From CAYNLG01 sp964397995 (GTDB lineage Bacteria > Planctomycetota > Phycisphaerae > FEN-1346), in NCBI GenBank assembly GCA_964397995.1, contig CAYNLG010000040.1, positions 1 to 33,444 of the forward strand: 33,444 nt of DNA, given 5' to 3'. The position numbers and the translations under genes are program-made. Numbering within the stretch: position 1 is the first letter of the stretch; each line of letters begins with the position of its first letter. Positions 8,574-16,905 of this stretch are shown piece by piece. The notes beneath the pieces were generated by a model. The model had not been told where the DNA came from, made no database searches, and saw only the letters and a list, made by a program, of their open reading frames with translations.

Positions 8574-9794
8574 CTAGCGGGCCGCCCCATGTTCCACCTG
8601 CGCCCCCAGGTTGTAGCACCGGAGGTGCGCCCCGGCATTCACGATCAGCCTGTCGCCGACGACGGCGGGCGAGGAGCACCCGGCCATGTCGACGGCCTTG
8701 GTCTGGCCGAGGGGCTCGCCCGTCTTCGCGTCGAGCATGACAAGGGACCGCTTGCCGCTGACGAGCAGCTTGCCGTCGGCCAGAACGGGCGAGCTGTGGG
8801 TGTCGGCCTTCGGCCCGGTCCAGACGACCTTGCCGGCGTCGGCGTCGAAGCAGAAGGTCTTCTCCTTGTCAACGACGTAGACGAAGCGGCCGTCGAAGCA
8901 CGGGGTCATGGCCTGGTGGGCGCCGCCGGTCTGCGGCACGAAGGCATCGCAGGACGCCACTTTCTCGGCACCGGTCGGGCTCAGGCGGAAGACGACCACG
9001 CCAAGGCCTTCCCACGCGACGGCCATCCGGTCGCCGACGACGACGGGCGAGCCCGGGTCCTTCTCGAGGGACGTCCCGGCCGCGCGCCAGGCCTCCGTGC
9101 CGTCGCTCGCCCTGACGCAGACGATCTCCCGGTTGCCCGCGACCACGTACGGCGTGCCGTCGTGGACCCAGACGGCGGGCGAGTTGTTCCACGCCTTGAC
9201 CGGGACCGACCAGCGGACGGTGCCCTTGGCGGCATCGACGCCGACGAGGTTGCGGTTGGTGACGACGGCGACCACGTCGCCGGCCAGTACGGGCGAGCTC
9301 TCGTTCACGCCGTCGCCGAGCGGGCAGCTCCAGAGCTCCTTCCCGCCGGCGGCGTCGAGGCAGTGCAGGGACGCCTTCCGCCCGGGCACGACGACGTACA
9401 GCTTGCCGCCGGCCACGCACGGGGTCTGGTGGCAGTCGCTCTCGAAGGTCTTCCGCCACAGTTCCTTGCCGTCGGCCAGCGAGGCGCACACCAGGGCGGC
9501 GTGAGTGACCTTCTTCGTCTTGCCACCCTCCTCCACGCGCTCCTCGGTCGCGGTCTTCAGGTACACGCGGCCGTCGGCGCAGGCGGGGCTGGCGTGCGTG
9601 TCCGGTTTGCCGGGGCCGGCGGGCAGATTCCAAACGAGGGTCGGCGCCTCGGGCAGCGTCGCCACCAGCGCCGGGCCGGCCGGGGCGACGCCGCTGCGGC
9701 CCGGGCCCCGCCACTGGGGCCAGTCGGCGGCCGCGGCGGTGCCCACCAGGACCAGACCGGCCAAGCCGGCCATGAAATACGCCCTTGTGGTCAT
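8574..9794 (-). CDS. secreted PQQ-type beta-propeller protein
   Basis: A 406-residue protein. The signal peptide (FMAGLAGLVLVGTAAAA) is followed by D-W-P-Q-W-R-G-P, the usual opening of planctomycete PQQ-propeller proteins. Repeated blade motifs follow: ALVCASLADGKELWRK, LHCLDAAGGKELWSC, LVGVDAAKGTVRWSV, CFDADAGKVVWTGP, LVMLDAKTGEPLG. This is close to a complete propeller. AAGGAG lies 7 bases upstream of the ATG. It is the second gene of the operon, 39 bases after the aminotransferase stop and 25 bases before the 599-aa propeller gene. The likely location is the periplasm or cell surface. No partner can be named from sequence alone. Confidence 0.84.
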   Translation of the reverse strand: MTTRAYFMAGLAGLVLVGTAAAADWPQWRGPGRSGVAPAGPALVATLPEAPTLVWNLPAGPGKPDTHASPACADGRVYLKTATEERVEEGGKTKKVTHAALVCASLADGKELWRKTFESDCHQTPCVAGGKLYVVVPGRKASLHCLDAAGGKELWSCPLGDGVNESSPVLAGDVVAVVTNRNLVGVDAAKGTVRWSVPVKAWNNSPAVWVHDGTPYVVAGNREIVCVRASDGTEAWRAAGTSLEKDPGSPVVVGDRMAVAWEGLGVVVFRLSPTGAEKVASCDAFVPQTGGAHQAMTPCFDGRFVYVVDKEKTFCFDADAGKVVWTGPKADTHSSPVLADGKLLVSGKRSLVMLDAKTGEPLGQTKAVDMAGCSSPAVVGDRLIVNAGAHLRCYNLGAQVEHGAAR

Positions 9795-9833
9795 CGCAGG
9801 TCTCCTTGCGTGGGGGCTGGCGCGCGGCCGCGC

Positions 9834-11054
9834 TCAGTCGAGTTCGTCCAGGGCCTCTTCGACGGCCCGGACGGTGGCGGCCACGTCGGCCTCCGTGTGG
9901 GCCATCGAGAAGAACATGCAGTGCCCGGGGTGCAGGTAGTGGCCGCGCCTGAGCGCCCCGATCAGCATCCGGATGACGCGCGGCTTCTGGGCCTCGGGGT
10001 CGATGACGGGCTGGGGCATGGGCGGGAGGCCGGTCAGGCGGTAGGGCATGCCGGCCCGCTGGCAGGCGGCGTTGACGCCGTCCATGAGCTGCCGCCCCAG
10101 CTGCCACTGGTGGGCGATGCCGCATGCGTCGCGCAGCCGCTGCGTCACCAGTTCCATGACCGCCAGCGAGAGCAACTCGCAATGGAACGTGGCGGCCAGC
10201 CAGCAGGCCTGGACGGCGGGGTGGTTCAGGACGTCGTGGCGGCCGACGACATAGCTGCCGGGGAGGCCGTTGCAGCAGGCCTTGCCGAAGGTGGCGAGGT
10301 CCGGCGCGAGGCCATAATGCTCGCTGGCCCCGCCGAAAGCCACGCGGAAGCCGGTCTTGACCTCGTCGAAGATGGCAAGCGCGCCGCGGGCGCGGGCGAG
10401 TTCCAAAACCGTCTCCAGGAACCCCTCGGGCGGGCCCGCCTCCTGGACCGTCTCGACGATGACGCCCGCGACCTTACCGTCGTGCTGCTTCAGCAGGTCA
10501 TCGAGGCGGTTCAGGTCACCGTACGGGAAGGCGATGGCCAGTTCGCGTTCGCACCGGGGCACGCCTGCGGGGTCGTTGGCCGTCCACCCGTGCCAGCCGT
10601 GGTAGCCGCAGCGGAGGATAACCTCGCGTCCGGTGTAGGCCCGGGCGACGCGGACGGCGGCGGTGGTGGCGGCGCTGCCGCCCAGGACGAAGCCCACCAT
10701 CTCGGCCCAGGGGTTCAGTTCCAGGACGAGTTCGGCGGCTCGCAACTCCGCCTCGTGGGCGGTGCTGAAGATGCAGCCGTCGGCCATGGTGCGACCGAGG
10801 ACGTCGATCACCTCCGGGTCGCCGTGGCCGAGGACGATAGGGCCGAAGCCCATGAGGTAGTCGAGATAAACATTGCCATCGACGTCCCAGAAGCGGGCGC
10901 CCTTCGCCCGTTTCGTGAAGACCGGGTAGCCCCGCTCCAGCATCGTGTGGTTGCGTTTGTGGCCCTGGCAGCCGCGGATGAGCAGCTCGTCGGACCGGGC
11001 GAGCATGGTGCGCGACCCGTCGATGCACAGGGCGGCCGGCGGCGTGGTGCTCAT
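9834..11054 (-). CDS. class III PLP-dependent aminotransferase (glutamate-1-semialdehyde aminomutase-like)
   Basis: A 406-residue cytoplasmic enzyme. The chosen ATG has AAGGAG 8 bases upstream. Fold type I landmarks are present: the N-terminal G-A-R-F-W-D-V-D-G-N-x-Y-L-D-Y segment, C-G-Y-H-G-W-H at about 149-155, F-D-E-V-K-T-G-F-R at about 229-237 (the Asp contacts the PLP ring nitrogen) and T-F-G-K-A at about 255-259, where Lys258 should form the Schiff base. The usual S-G-x-E-A segment reads G-S-A-A-T (126-130), with Ala replacing the conserved Glu. It heads a three-gene operon with two secreted propeller proteins and is divergent from an AraC-family regulator. Relatives include glutamate-1-semialdehyde aminomutase and sugar or omega-amino-acid aminotransferases. 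The odd neighbours argue against a haem-pathway role, so the substrate is open. Confidence 0.85.
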   Translation of the reverse strand: MSTTPPAALCIDGSRTMLARSDELLIRGCQGHKRNHTMLERGYPVFTKRAKGARFWDVDGNVYLDYLMGFGPIVLGHGDPEVIDVLGRTMADGCIFSTAHEAELRAAELVLELNPWAEMVGFVLGGSAATTAAVRVARAYTGREVILRCGYHGWHGWTANDPAGVPRCERELAIAFPYGDLNRLDDLLKQHDGKVAGVIVETVQEAGPPEGFLETVLELARARGALAIFDEVKTGFRVAFGGASEHYGLAPDLATFGKACCNGLPGSYVVGRHDVLNHPAVQACWLAATFHCELLSLAVMELVTQRLRDACGIAHQWQLGRQLMDGVNAACQRAGMPYRLTGLPPMPQPVIDPEAQKPRVIRMLIGALRRGHYLHPGHCMFFSMAHTEADVAATVRAVEEALDELD

Positions 11055-11163
11055 GAGAGACTCCTTGCGCGAGGGGGGCCCTGCCAGGACCCAATCGTAT
11101 AATACCGCCCGGCCCCGCCGGGTTTCTCCGCACTTCTGATACGATGTGTGGTACAATCCGCTC
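11055..11163. promoter_or_regulatory. divergent promoter region between the aminotransferase operon and the AraC gene
   Basis: A 109-base region that is clearly more AT-rich than its surroundings at 11090-11160. TATAAT at 11098-11103 (plus strand; TATTAT on the minus strand at 11099-11104) and TACAAT at 11153-11158 are -10 candidates. No matching -35 hexamer stands out, which is common for activator-dependent promoters. The placement suggests that the AraC protein acts here on the divergent operon. Confidence 0.35.
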
Positions 11164-12048
11164 ATGGGCGACGACCTGCGACAGCCCGACCCCGGCGCGG
11201 CGCGGCCCTTCGCCAGCGGCGAAGCCTTCGGCCCGTTCTCCCTCAGCGTCGAACGCCGCCGGGGCCGGCCCGTCGTCTCGTACCACTACCACGACCTGTA
11301 CGAGTTGGTGCTGCTGCGCGGCGGCAGCGGCCACCGGATGGTCGGCGACAGTTTCCGCGACGTTCGGGGGCGCGACCTGATCCTCGTCGGGCCCGGGTTG
11401 CCGCACGGCTGGTCCGTCCTGCCGGGGGAGGCCCCGGACGAGGCGGGGGTGGGCTTCGTCGTGGTGCTGTTCACGCGCGAATCGCTGGGCCTCGAGGTCC
11501 TGGCGAAACCCGAGTTCGCCCCGGTGCGGGGGCTGCTGGAGCGGGCGGCCCGCGGGCTGGCCTGGGCGGACCGCGCGGCCGCGCAGGTGGAGCCGGCAGT
11601 CTTCGCCCTGCCCGACCAGCCGCCGGCCGCGCGGTTCCTGGCGTTCCTGGAGGTGCTGGGGCGGCTGGCGGCGCTGCCAGCCGACGAACTGGTCTCGTCC
11701 GGCTACGAGGCCCGCGACGTCGAACGCGAGCATGCCGCCCTGGCCCGGGTGCTGGAACTGGTGCAGCAACGCTATGCCGCGCCCATCGCCCTGGCGGAGG
11801 CGGCCCGGGCGGTGCACATGTCCGTGCCGACCTTCACGCGCTTTTTCCGGCGAATGACGGGGACGAGCTTCGTCCAGTACCTGAACCGGTGGCGGGTGCG
11901 GCGGGCGTGCATCCTGCTGCGCGAGACACAGCGGGCGGTGGCGGAGGTGGCGGCCGCGTGCGGGTTCGCCAACCTGTCGCACTTCAACCGACAGTTCCGC
12001 CGCCGCATCGGCACCACCCCGAGCGCGTACCGGCGCGACGGCGGGTGA
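11164..12048 (+). CDS. AraC-family transcriptional regulator with cupin sensor domain
   Basis: A 294-residue DNA-binding regulator. Residues about 20-110 form a cupin-type effector domain: V-V-S-Y-H-Y-H-D-L-Y-E-L, then D-L-I-L-V-G-P-G-L-P-H. Residues about 190-292 hold the double HTH, with helix-turn-helices near 208-229 (IALAEAARAVHMSVPTFTRFF) and 256-280 (AVAEVAAACGFANLSHFNRQF), ending in TPSAYR. The start was chosen at the internal ATG (M-G-D-D-L-R); an ATG six codons earlier is possible. It is divergent from the aminotransferase/propeller operon, which it probably controls in response to a sugar or similar small molecule. Its 3' end converges on the PEP-CTERM gene with an 11-base gap. Confidence 0.87.
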   Translation: MGDDLRQPDPGAARPFASGEAFGPFSLSVERRRGRPVVSYHYHDLYELVLLRGGSGHRMVGDSFRDVRGRDLILVGPGLPHGWSVLPGEAPDEAGVGFVVVLFTRESLGLEVLAKPEFAPVRGLLERAARGLAWADRAAAQVEPAVFALPDQPPAARFLAFLEVLGRLAALPADELVSSGYEARDVEREHAALARVLELVQQRYAAPIALAEAARAVHMSVPTFTRFFRRMTGTSFVQYLNRWRVRRACILLRETQRAVAEVAAACGFANLSHFNRQFRRRIGTTPSAYRRDGG

Positions 12049-12059
12049 GGGCGCGGCCG

Positions 12060-13250
12060 CTACCGCCGGCGCGACCGAAGGAGGCCCAGCCCCAGGAGCA
12101 GCAGCGCGGCCGTCGCGGGTTCCGGGACCCCGATCCGTTTCTTGTCGTAGTCCGGCCGCGTGAACCAGTCGTAGGACAGGCGGAAGTAGTCCGCGGTGCC
12201 GACGAAGCCGTCGCCGTCGGTGTCGCCTTCGGCGTGGGTGCAGCCGTGCTGGTACCAGTGGTCGGCAAGGATGAAGTAATCGGCCGAATCGTTGATGCCG
12301 TCGAGGTTGATGTCGCCCGGGTAGTACCGCTTCGGGTCGTCCGGCCCGCCGTGGTAGAGGGCCGCCCAGGGAGCCAGAGTGACGGCCGACCCGACGCCGC
12401 CGAAGACAAGCTCCTCGACGTAGACGGCGTCGTCGCCCTCGGCCTCGCGCGGCGCGATGGTCAGCACTTGGCCGGGCTCGACGGTCAGGCCGTGCCAGGC
12501 GAAGTTGTCCGCGTACCCGTCGGCCGGGTCTTCGGTGTGCGTGCCCAAGGCCGTCATCACGTGCACGGCGTCGTCGCCCTGGGCGAAGACGAGGTCGGCC
12601 GTGGCCGTGTCCCACGCGGTGGCGAGCTCGCTCGCGCAGAGCAGGTCGCCGCGCAGCCGAAGCGTGGCCGGCGTCGCCCCGTCGGCGGTGAGATCGAGCG
12701 CGGACGTGGCGTCGCCGTGAACGCTTGAGGCGTCAAGGGTCCAGCCGGTGGTGCGGACGGCCCCGTTATCGGTCAGGTGGATGGCACCCTCCACAACCAC
12801 AGCGGCGGGAGCGGCGCCGCCCGCTTCGCCAACCTCCAGCGATCCGCCTTCGACTTCGAGGGTCCCGGCCCCGAGGACGTCCGTGAACAGAACGAGCGTG
12901 CCGGCCACAGCCACCGTCCCGGCGCAGGTGGACGTTCCCCCGAGTCCGTCGCCCACAAGGCGGAGCGCCCCGCCGGCGGCAACATGGAGCATGTCGCCCG
13001 CGTCAAGGGCAAGGGTGTTGATCTCGACCTCGCTCGCCAGGGTGACGGCCGACCCCCCCGCCCCGCCGTCGTCGATACAGACGTCGTAGGTCGTCCCGCC
13101 GTCGTTGTCCGGCCAGGCGGTGGTACTCCACGCGGCGGGGTCCTCCCACGCGCCCGAGCCGCCGTTCCAGACGGCCGTCTCCGTGGAAGCACCGGTCGCG
13201 CCGGACGCCACCAGAACCATTATCAATATCCATACAACGCGACCCGCCAT
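12060..13250 (-). CDS. PEP-CTERM protein with dockerin-like type repeats
   Basis: A 396-residue protein starting at ATG 13250 with GAGGAG upstream. The signal peptide is MAGRVVWILIMVLVASGATGAS. A beta-rich passenger region with repeated G-T-L/G-S-L turns follows. Near residues 305-365 are two calcium-loop repeats, D-I-N-L-D-G-I-N-D-S-A-D-Y-F and D-T-D-G-D-G-F-V-G-T-A-D-Y-F, as in dockerin type I-like domains. The tail is VPEPATAALLLLGLGLLRSRRR in outline, a PEP-CTERM exosortase signal. The protein should be exported and anchored or released at the outer surface. The first 51 codons and the upstream region are identical to those of the neighbour at 15637, while the rest has diverged. No exosortase gene is present in the window. 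Confidence 0.85.
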   Translation of the reverse strand: MAGRVVWILIMVLVASGATGASTETAVWNGGSGAWEDPAAWSTTAWPDNDGGTTYDVCIDDGGAGGSAVTLASEVEINTLALDAGDMLHVAAGGALRLVGDGLGGTSTCAGTVAVAGTLVLFTDVLGAGTLEVEGGSLEVGEAGGAAPAAVVVEGAIHLTDNGAVRTTGWTLDASSVHGDATSALDLTADGATPATLRLRGDLLCASELATAWDTATADLVFAQGDDAVHVMTALGTHTEDPADGYADNFAWHGLTVEPGQVLTIAPREAEGDDAVYVEELVFGGVGSAVTLAPWAALYHGGPDDPKRYYPGDINLDGINDSADYFILADHWYQHGCTHAEGDTDGDGFVGTADYFRLSYDWFTRPDYDKKRIGVPEPATAALLLLGLGLLRSRRR

Positions 13251-13384
13251 GGGACACTCCTCAATCGCTCCGGGCCCGGGCGTCCGGGGCAGACCCCAAT
13301 CGGCCTGAACGGACGCGCACCGCCACCGCACTCAGAGACAATTATGCGCAGGAATTGCGACCAGTCAAACCGGCTCGGGCCCGA
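13097..13384 (-). repeat. 288-bp exact direct repeat, copy 1 (promoter plus signal-peptide region)
   Basis: Identical base for base to 15484-15771. It covers codons 1-51 of the downstream PEP-CTERM gene plus 134 bases upstream of the ATG, including the promoter. Similarity continues to 13399 with two mismatches; those 15 bases match the last codons of the alginate-lyase-like gene beside copy 2. The copies are offset by 2387 bases. Confidence 0.95.
13341..13368 (-). promoter_or_regulatory. sigma70-like promoter, copy 1
   Basis: On the minus strand, TTGACT (13363-13368), 16 bases, CATAAT (13341-13346), about 90 bases before the ATG at 13250. A CAATT-N9-AATTG inverted repeat (13339-13357) overlaps it. 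The same spacing and hexamers occur before the PEP-CTERM gene at 4305. Confidence 0.5.
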
Positions 13385-13423
13385 GTCAGCCGCCGGCGGC
13401 TCGCCCGGGCCGCGGCGGCCCCC

Positions 13424-15637
13424 CTATTGGGTCCGCTCACGCCGCCGCCGGCCTGAGAGGACAAGGCCCGCGGCCAAGAGGGCGAGCGTCGCGGGCTCCG
13501 GCACGGGGTCCGGCCCCGTAACGGGTTCGGGCACCCGGTACCAGTCGGCCGCCAGGGCGAAGTAGTCGGCCGTGTCGACGGCGCCGTCCCCGTTGGTGTC
13601 TCCCTGGGCGTGGGTGCAATCAGCGCCGAACCAGTGGGCGGCCAGTGTGAAGTAGTCGGCGGAATCGACGAGGCCGTTCAGGTTCGTATCGGCCGGGAAG
13701 AACCGCTTCGTGTCCTCCGGCCCGCCGTGGTAGAGGACCGCCCCCTCGGCTGGCAGGACGGCCGCGCCGACGCCCTCCAGGACCAGCTCCTCGACGTAGA
13801 GGGCATTGCCGCCTTCGGCGTCGCGCGGCCCGAGGGCGAGCGCCTGGCCGGCCTCGACCGTGAGGCACCGCCAGGCAAAGTTCTCCGTCCACCCGTCGGC
13901 CGCGGCCCCCAGGTCCGTGCCGCACGCCGTCATCGCGTGGGCCCCGTCCTCGCCCTGAACGAAGGCCAGGCAGGCGGTGGCGGTGTCCCAGTCGGCCGCG
14001 GCCTCGCTCGCCGCGAGCAGGTCGCCGCTCAGACGGAGGACGGCCGGCGGGTTGACCCACAGCCCCTCCGCGGTCAGGGCAAGCCTTCCGTAGTCCGGCA
14101 TGAGTTCGAGCACCGCGGAGGCGTCTCCGTGGATGTCCGTCGCGTCGAGGGTCCAGCCGTTCGTGCGGACCACGCCGCCGTCGGTCACATGGATGGCGTT
14201 CTCGACGGCGAGTGTTCCGGCCCCTCCCTCCGTCGAGCCGAACCGGACGGGACCGCCGTCGGCCTCAATGGTGCCGCCGCCGGTGACGTCCACCTCGACG
14301 GCCAGCGTCTTGCCATCGGTCGCGCAAAAGAGCCCTTCGTTGATCTTGGGGTGCGTGGTCAGGTACAGGCCGCTTGCCCCGTTGGCCAGCACGGTGCCGT
14401 AGTTCGTGAGAGGGGCCTCGATGCGCCCCGGGCCGTCGATGGTGTTGTCGATGTTGATGAGCCGGCCACCCCCGTCGGCCGCGACGACGCGGACAGGCGT
14501 GGTATAGGTGATCGGGCCACACGAGTACGACGCCAGGTGGACCGTCCCGCCGCCGGTCAGCGTCACGCCGCCGTCGAGCCGCAGGAGGGACTGGGCCAGG
14601 TAGGTTGTGGCGCCGACCTCGTGGGTGGCCCTGATGGTGACCTTGCCCGCATTGTGATAGAGGCCGCCGGATTCGAGAACGAGGGCCTCGCCGGCGCTGA
14701 TCTCGACGTCGCCGTAGTTGATGAGCGTGCCGCCCAGCCAGAGCCGCCTCTCCAGCCCGGACGACGGCGTGCCCGTGGCGAACTCCAACGTGCCGCCGGG
14801 CCCGATGACCACATGCCCGTCGGTCATCCAGGCATCCATCCCCATGTTCCCGAGCGCGAGGCGGATGCGGCCCGTGCCGACCGTCTGGACCAGCCCGCCT
14901 TCGAGGCGTGCGTCGTGGAACCCGGTGACCTCGAAGGTCGCGCCGTCGTGGACCTCGATGACGCCGCCGGTGCCCCCACTGTGGTTCTGGAAGCCCCCCC
15001 CGCAGGTGTCGCCGCTGACGCTCAACGTGGCACCCGGGCAGGCGCGCAGCGTGCCCCCGTTGGCGCCCGCGAAGGAGAGCGTCCCCCCGGCCTCGGCCTC
15101 CACGAGGCTGAGGTTCGTGAAAAAGTTGATGGAGCCGGTCCCGCGGACCGTCACGCCGCGGCTGGTAATACCGACGAAGACTGGGGGCCAGCCGAAGAAG
15201 TCCCACGAGCCCCTGCCCTTGATGGCCCCGTTTTGGAGATGGATCGTGCCCACACCCGCGAGTTGGAGGTCAGTCACCGAGGCGAGCGTCCCGGCGACCT
15301 CGAGGGTCCCGGCGCAGTTGAGCATGCCCTCGGTGCCGTCGCCCGCCAGCCGCAACGCCGCGCCCGGTGCGATCTCGAGGGCGTCGCCGCTCCTGATCAT
15401 CAGATCGCTGATCTCGACCTCGCTGGAGAGGGTGACGGACGAGGGCCCGCCGCCGGCGTCGATAACGGCGTAGTAGGTGGTCTCGCCGTCGTTGTCCGGC
15501 CAGGCGGTGGTACTCCACGCGGCGGGGTCCTCCCACGCGCCCGAGCCGCCGTTCCAGACGGCCGTCTCCGTGGAAGCACCGGTCGCGCCGGACGCCACCA
15601 GAACCATTATCAATATCCATACAACGCGACCCGCCAT
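13424..15637 (-). CDS. large PEP-CTERM protein with repetitive beta passenger and dockerin-like repeats
   Basis: A 737-residue protein starting at ATG 15637. The signal peptide and first 51 residues match the 396-aa neighbour exactly. The long middle part is built of short G-G-T-L/G-A-T-F turns and N-Y-G-D-V-type rungs, typical of autotransporter-like or right-handed beta-helix passengers. Near the C-terminus come two calcium-loop repeats (D-T-N-L-N-G-L-V-D-S-A-D-Y-F and D-T-N-G-D-G-A-V-D-T-A-D-Y-F). A PEP-CTERM tail follows (VPEPATLALLAAGLVLSG, then RRRR). The C-terminal 150 residues resemble the neighbour at moderate identity only. This is probably an extracellular or surface-attached structural or binding protein. 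No catalytic motif is recognised. Confidence 0.84.
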   Translation of the reverse strand: MAGRVVWILIMVLVASGATGASTETAVWNGGSGAWEDPAAWSTTAWPDNDGETTYYAVIDAGGGPSSVTLSSEVEISDLMIRSGDALEIAPGAALRLAGDGTEGMLNCAGTLEVAGTLASVTDLQLAGVGTIHLQNGAIKGRGSWDFFGWPPVFVGITSRGVTVRGTGSINFFTNLSLVEAEAGGTLSFAGANGGTLRACPGATLSVSGDTCGGGFQNHSGGTGGVIEVHDGATFEVTGFHDARLEGGLVQTVGTGRIRLALGNMGMDAWMTDGHVVIGPGGTLEFATGTPSSGLERRLWLGGTLINYGDVEISAGEALVLESGGLYHNAGKVTIRATHEVGATTYLAQSLLRLDGGVTLTGGGTVHLASYSCGPITYTTPVRVVAADGGGRLINIDNTIDGPGRIEAPLTNYGTVLANGASGLYLTTHPKINEGLFCATDGKTLAVEVDVTGGGTIEADGGPVRFGSTEGGAGTLAVENAIHVTDGGVVRTNGWTLDATDIHGDASAVLELMPDYGRLALTAEGLWVNPPAVLRLSGDLLAASEAAADWDTATACLAFVQGEDGAHAMTACGTDLGAAADGWTENFAWRCLTVEAGQALALGPRDAEGGNALYVEELVLEGVGAAVLPAEGAVLYHGGPEDTKRFFPADTNLNGLVDSADYFTLAAHWFGADCTHAQGDTNGDGAVDTADYFALAADWYRVPEPVTGPDPVPEPATLALLAAGLVLSGRRRRERTQ

Positions 15638-15771
15638 GGGACACTCCTCAATCGCTCCGGGCCCGGGCGTCCGGGGCAGACCCCAATCGGCCTGAACGGA
15701 CGCGCACCGCCACCGCACTCAGAGACAATTATGCGCAGGAATTGCGACCAGTCAAACCGGCTCGGGCCCGA
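15484..15771 (-). repeat. 288-bp exact direct repeat, copy 2 (promoter plus signal-peptide region)
   Basis: Partner of 13097-13384. Its upstream end stops two bases short of the stop codon of the alginate-lyase-like gene (15773). The short lyase-like remnant next to copy 1 therefore suggests copy 2 is the donor and copy 1 the product of a tandem duplication or later conversion. Confidence 0.95.
15728..15755 (-). promoter_or_regulatory. sigma70-like promoter, copy 2
   Basis: Identical to the copy 1 promoter: TTGACT at 15750-15755, 16 bases, CATAAT at 15728-15733 on the minus strand. It would drive the 737-aa PEP-CTERM gene separately from the lyase cluster upstream. Confidence 0.5.
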
Positions 15772-15772
15772 A

Positions 15773-16900
15773 TTAGCCGCCGGCGGGGGCCGCCGGCCGC
15801 GCGGCCGCGTTGATCAGCGTCTGCCACGTGGGGAAGCGCTCGGCCTCCGAACCCGTCAGGTGCCGCACCACGCGGAACAGGTCCGGGTCGAAGACACTGG
15901 CCTCTTCCATCAGGCGGAGGGCGCTCTGGGGCTCGAAAAGGCGTCCCGGGCGGTACTTCTCGAGGCCCGCCTCCGCCCGCCGCCGGTCCAGGTCGACCGT
16001 CGAGCGGGTCCACTCGCGGCGGGTCTTCTCGCCGAGGGCGTAGGGCACGACGTAGTCGACGCTCTTCTTGAGCGACCCGCCGGCCGGCGACGTCCACGTG
16101 TAGAGGTCCGGCCCGGCGTCGCCCGCGAGCAGGGCGAGCTCGATCGGCGGTCGCAGCGCGCTCATGTGGTAGCTGAGCGTGTCGCGGCGCTCCAGGTCGT
16201 GGCTCGTGCCGTCGGGGCGGAGGCTCTCGCGGACGAAGCGGCGGACGCCCTCGTGGGCGGCATCGACCCAGTCCCGCCGGTCCAGGATCATCCCCGCCAG
16301 GGCGAGCAGCCGCACGTGCTTCGCGTACCGGTTCGTGAAGTGCGTCGAGGTGCGGACGGCCTTGGCGTGGAGCTGCCCGAGGCGCCGGACCCAGGCGTCG
16401 ACACGGGCCCGCTCCGCGTCCCCGAACGTGCCGCGCAGCGCGTGATAGGCCACCAGCAGCGGGCAGAACTTGTTCTCGTTCACGTCGTTGCCCGTGAGGC
16501 GGTACGTGGCCGTCCAGGCGAAGATGAAGCGGCGGAGGGTGTCGGCGGCCCGCGTGTCGCCCGAGACCTGCCAGAAGCGGGCGAGGCGGGCGACGTCGCC
16601 CATCTCGCGGAGCTTCGCGACCGTCGCGATCCGCCGCGGGTCCGTGTTGACGAGGCCCTCGTAGCGGATGACCTCCAGGGGGTGCGGCTCGGCATCGAGG
16701 TGCGGCAGGGCCTGCCGCCCGGCTTCCTCGGCAAGGGCCATCGCCTCGGGGTCGGTCGCGACGAGCCCGCGCAGGCGCGCGAGCTGCTCGGGCGAGAGCG
16801 GGATCACGGCCGGGATGTGGAACTCGCCGACCTCGGCCCGGGCATTTGCCGCAAGGCCGAGGACCGCGATTGCCGCCGCTGCCCAGGAGACTGCCTGCAT
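15773..16900 (-). CDS. secreted alginate-lyase-like protein
   Basis: A 375-residue protein with a signal peptide (AVSWAAAAIAVLGLAANARA). It shows the alpha-toroid pattern of the Alginate_lyase (PF05426-type) family: N-E-N-K at 141-144, T-H-F-T-N-R-Y-A-K-H at 186-195 and D-G-T-S-H-D-L-E-R-R-D-T-L-S-Y-H at 230-245. In this family an Asn/His pair and a Tyr near such positions carry out beta-elimination of uronate polymers; the mapping here is by eye. The start was taken at ATG 16900, with GGGAG at suitable spacing. A GTG at 16909 overlaps the stop of the sulfatase relic (GTGA) but has its ribosome binding site too close. Either start implies translational coupling to that relic. It is the last gene of the minus-strand cluster before the PEP-CTERM pair. 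Confidence 0.8.
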   Translation of the reverse strand: MQAVSWAAAAIAVLGLAANARAEVGEFHIPAVIPLSPEQLARLRGLVATDPEAMALAEEAGRQALPHLDAEPHPLEVIRYEGLVNTDPRRIATVAKLREMGDVARLARFWQVSGDTRAADTLRRFIFAWTATYRLTGNDVNENKFCPLLVAYHALRGTFGDAERARVDAWVRRLGQLHAKAVRTSTHFTNRYAKHVRLLALAGMILDRRDWVDAAHEGVRRFVRESLRPDGTSHDLERRDTLSYHMSALRPPIELALLAGDAGPDLYTWTSPAGGSLKKSVDYVVPYALGEKTRREWTRSTVDLDRRRAEAGLEKYRPGRLFEPQSALRLMEEASVFDPDLFRVVRHLTGSEAERFPTWQTLINAAARPAAPAGG

Positions 16901-16905
16901 CGGCC

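Noticed and set aside
8091..11102. Plus-strand open frame of about 1000 codons opposite the aminotransferase/propeller operon
   Set aside because: It is antisense to three well-supported genes, its product is repetitive A/G/V/R-rich sequence without domains, and such frames are expected in high-GC DNA with strong third-position bias.
13339..13362. Possible sigma54 promoter in the PEP-CTERM upstream region
   Set aside because: A TGG...TGC pair is present but the GG to GC spacing is one base too long, and the sigma70-like hexamers fit better.
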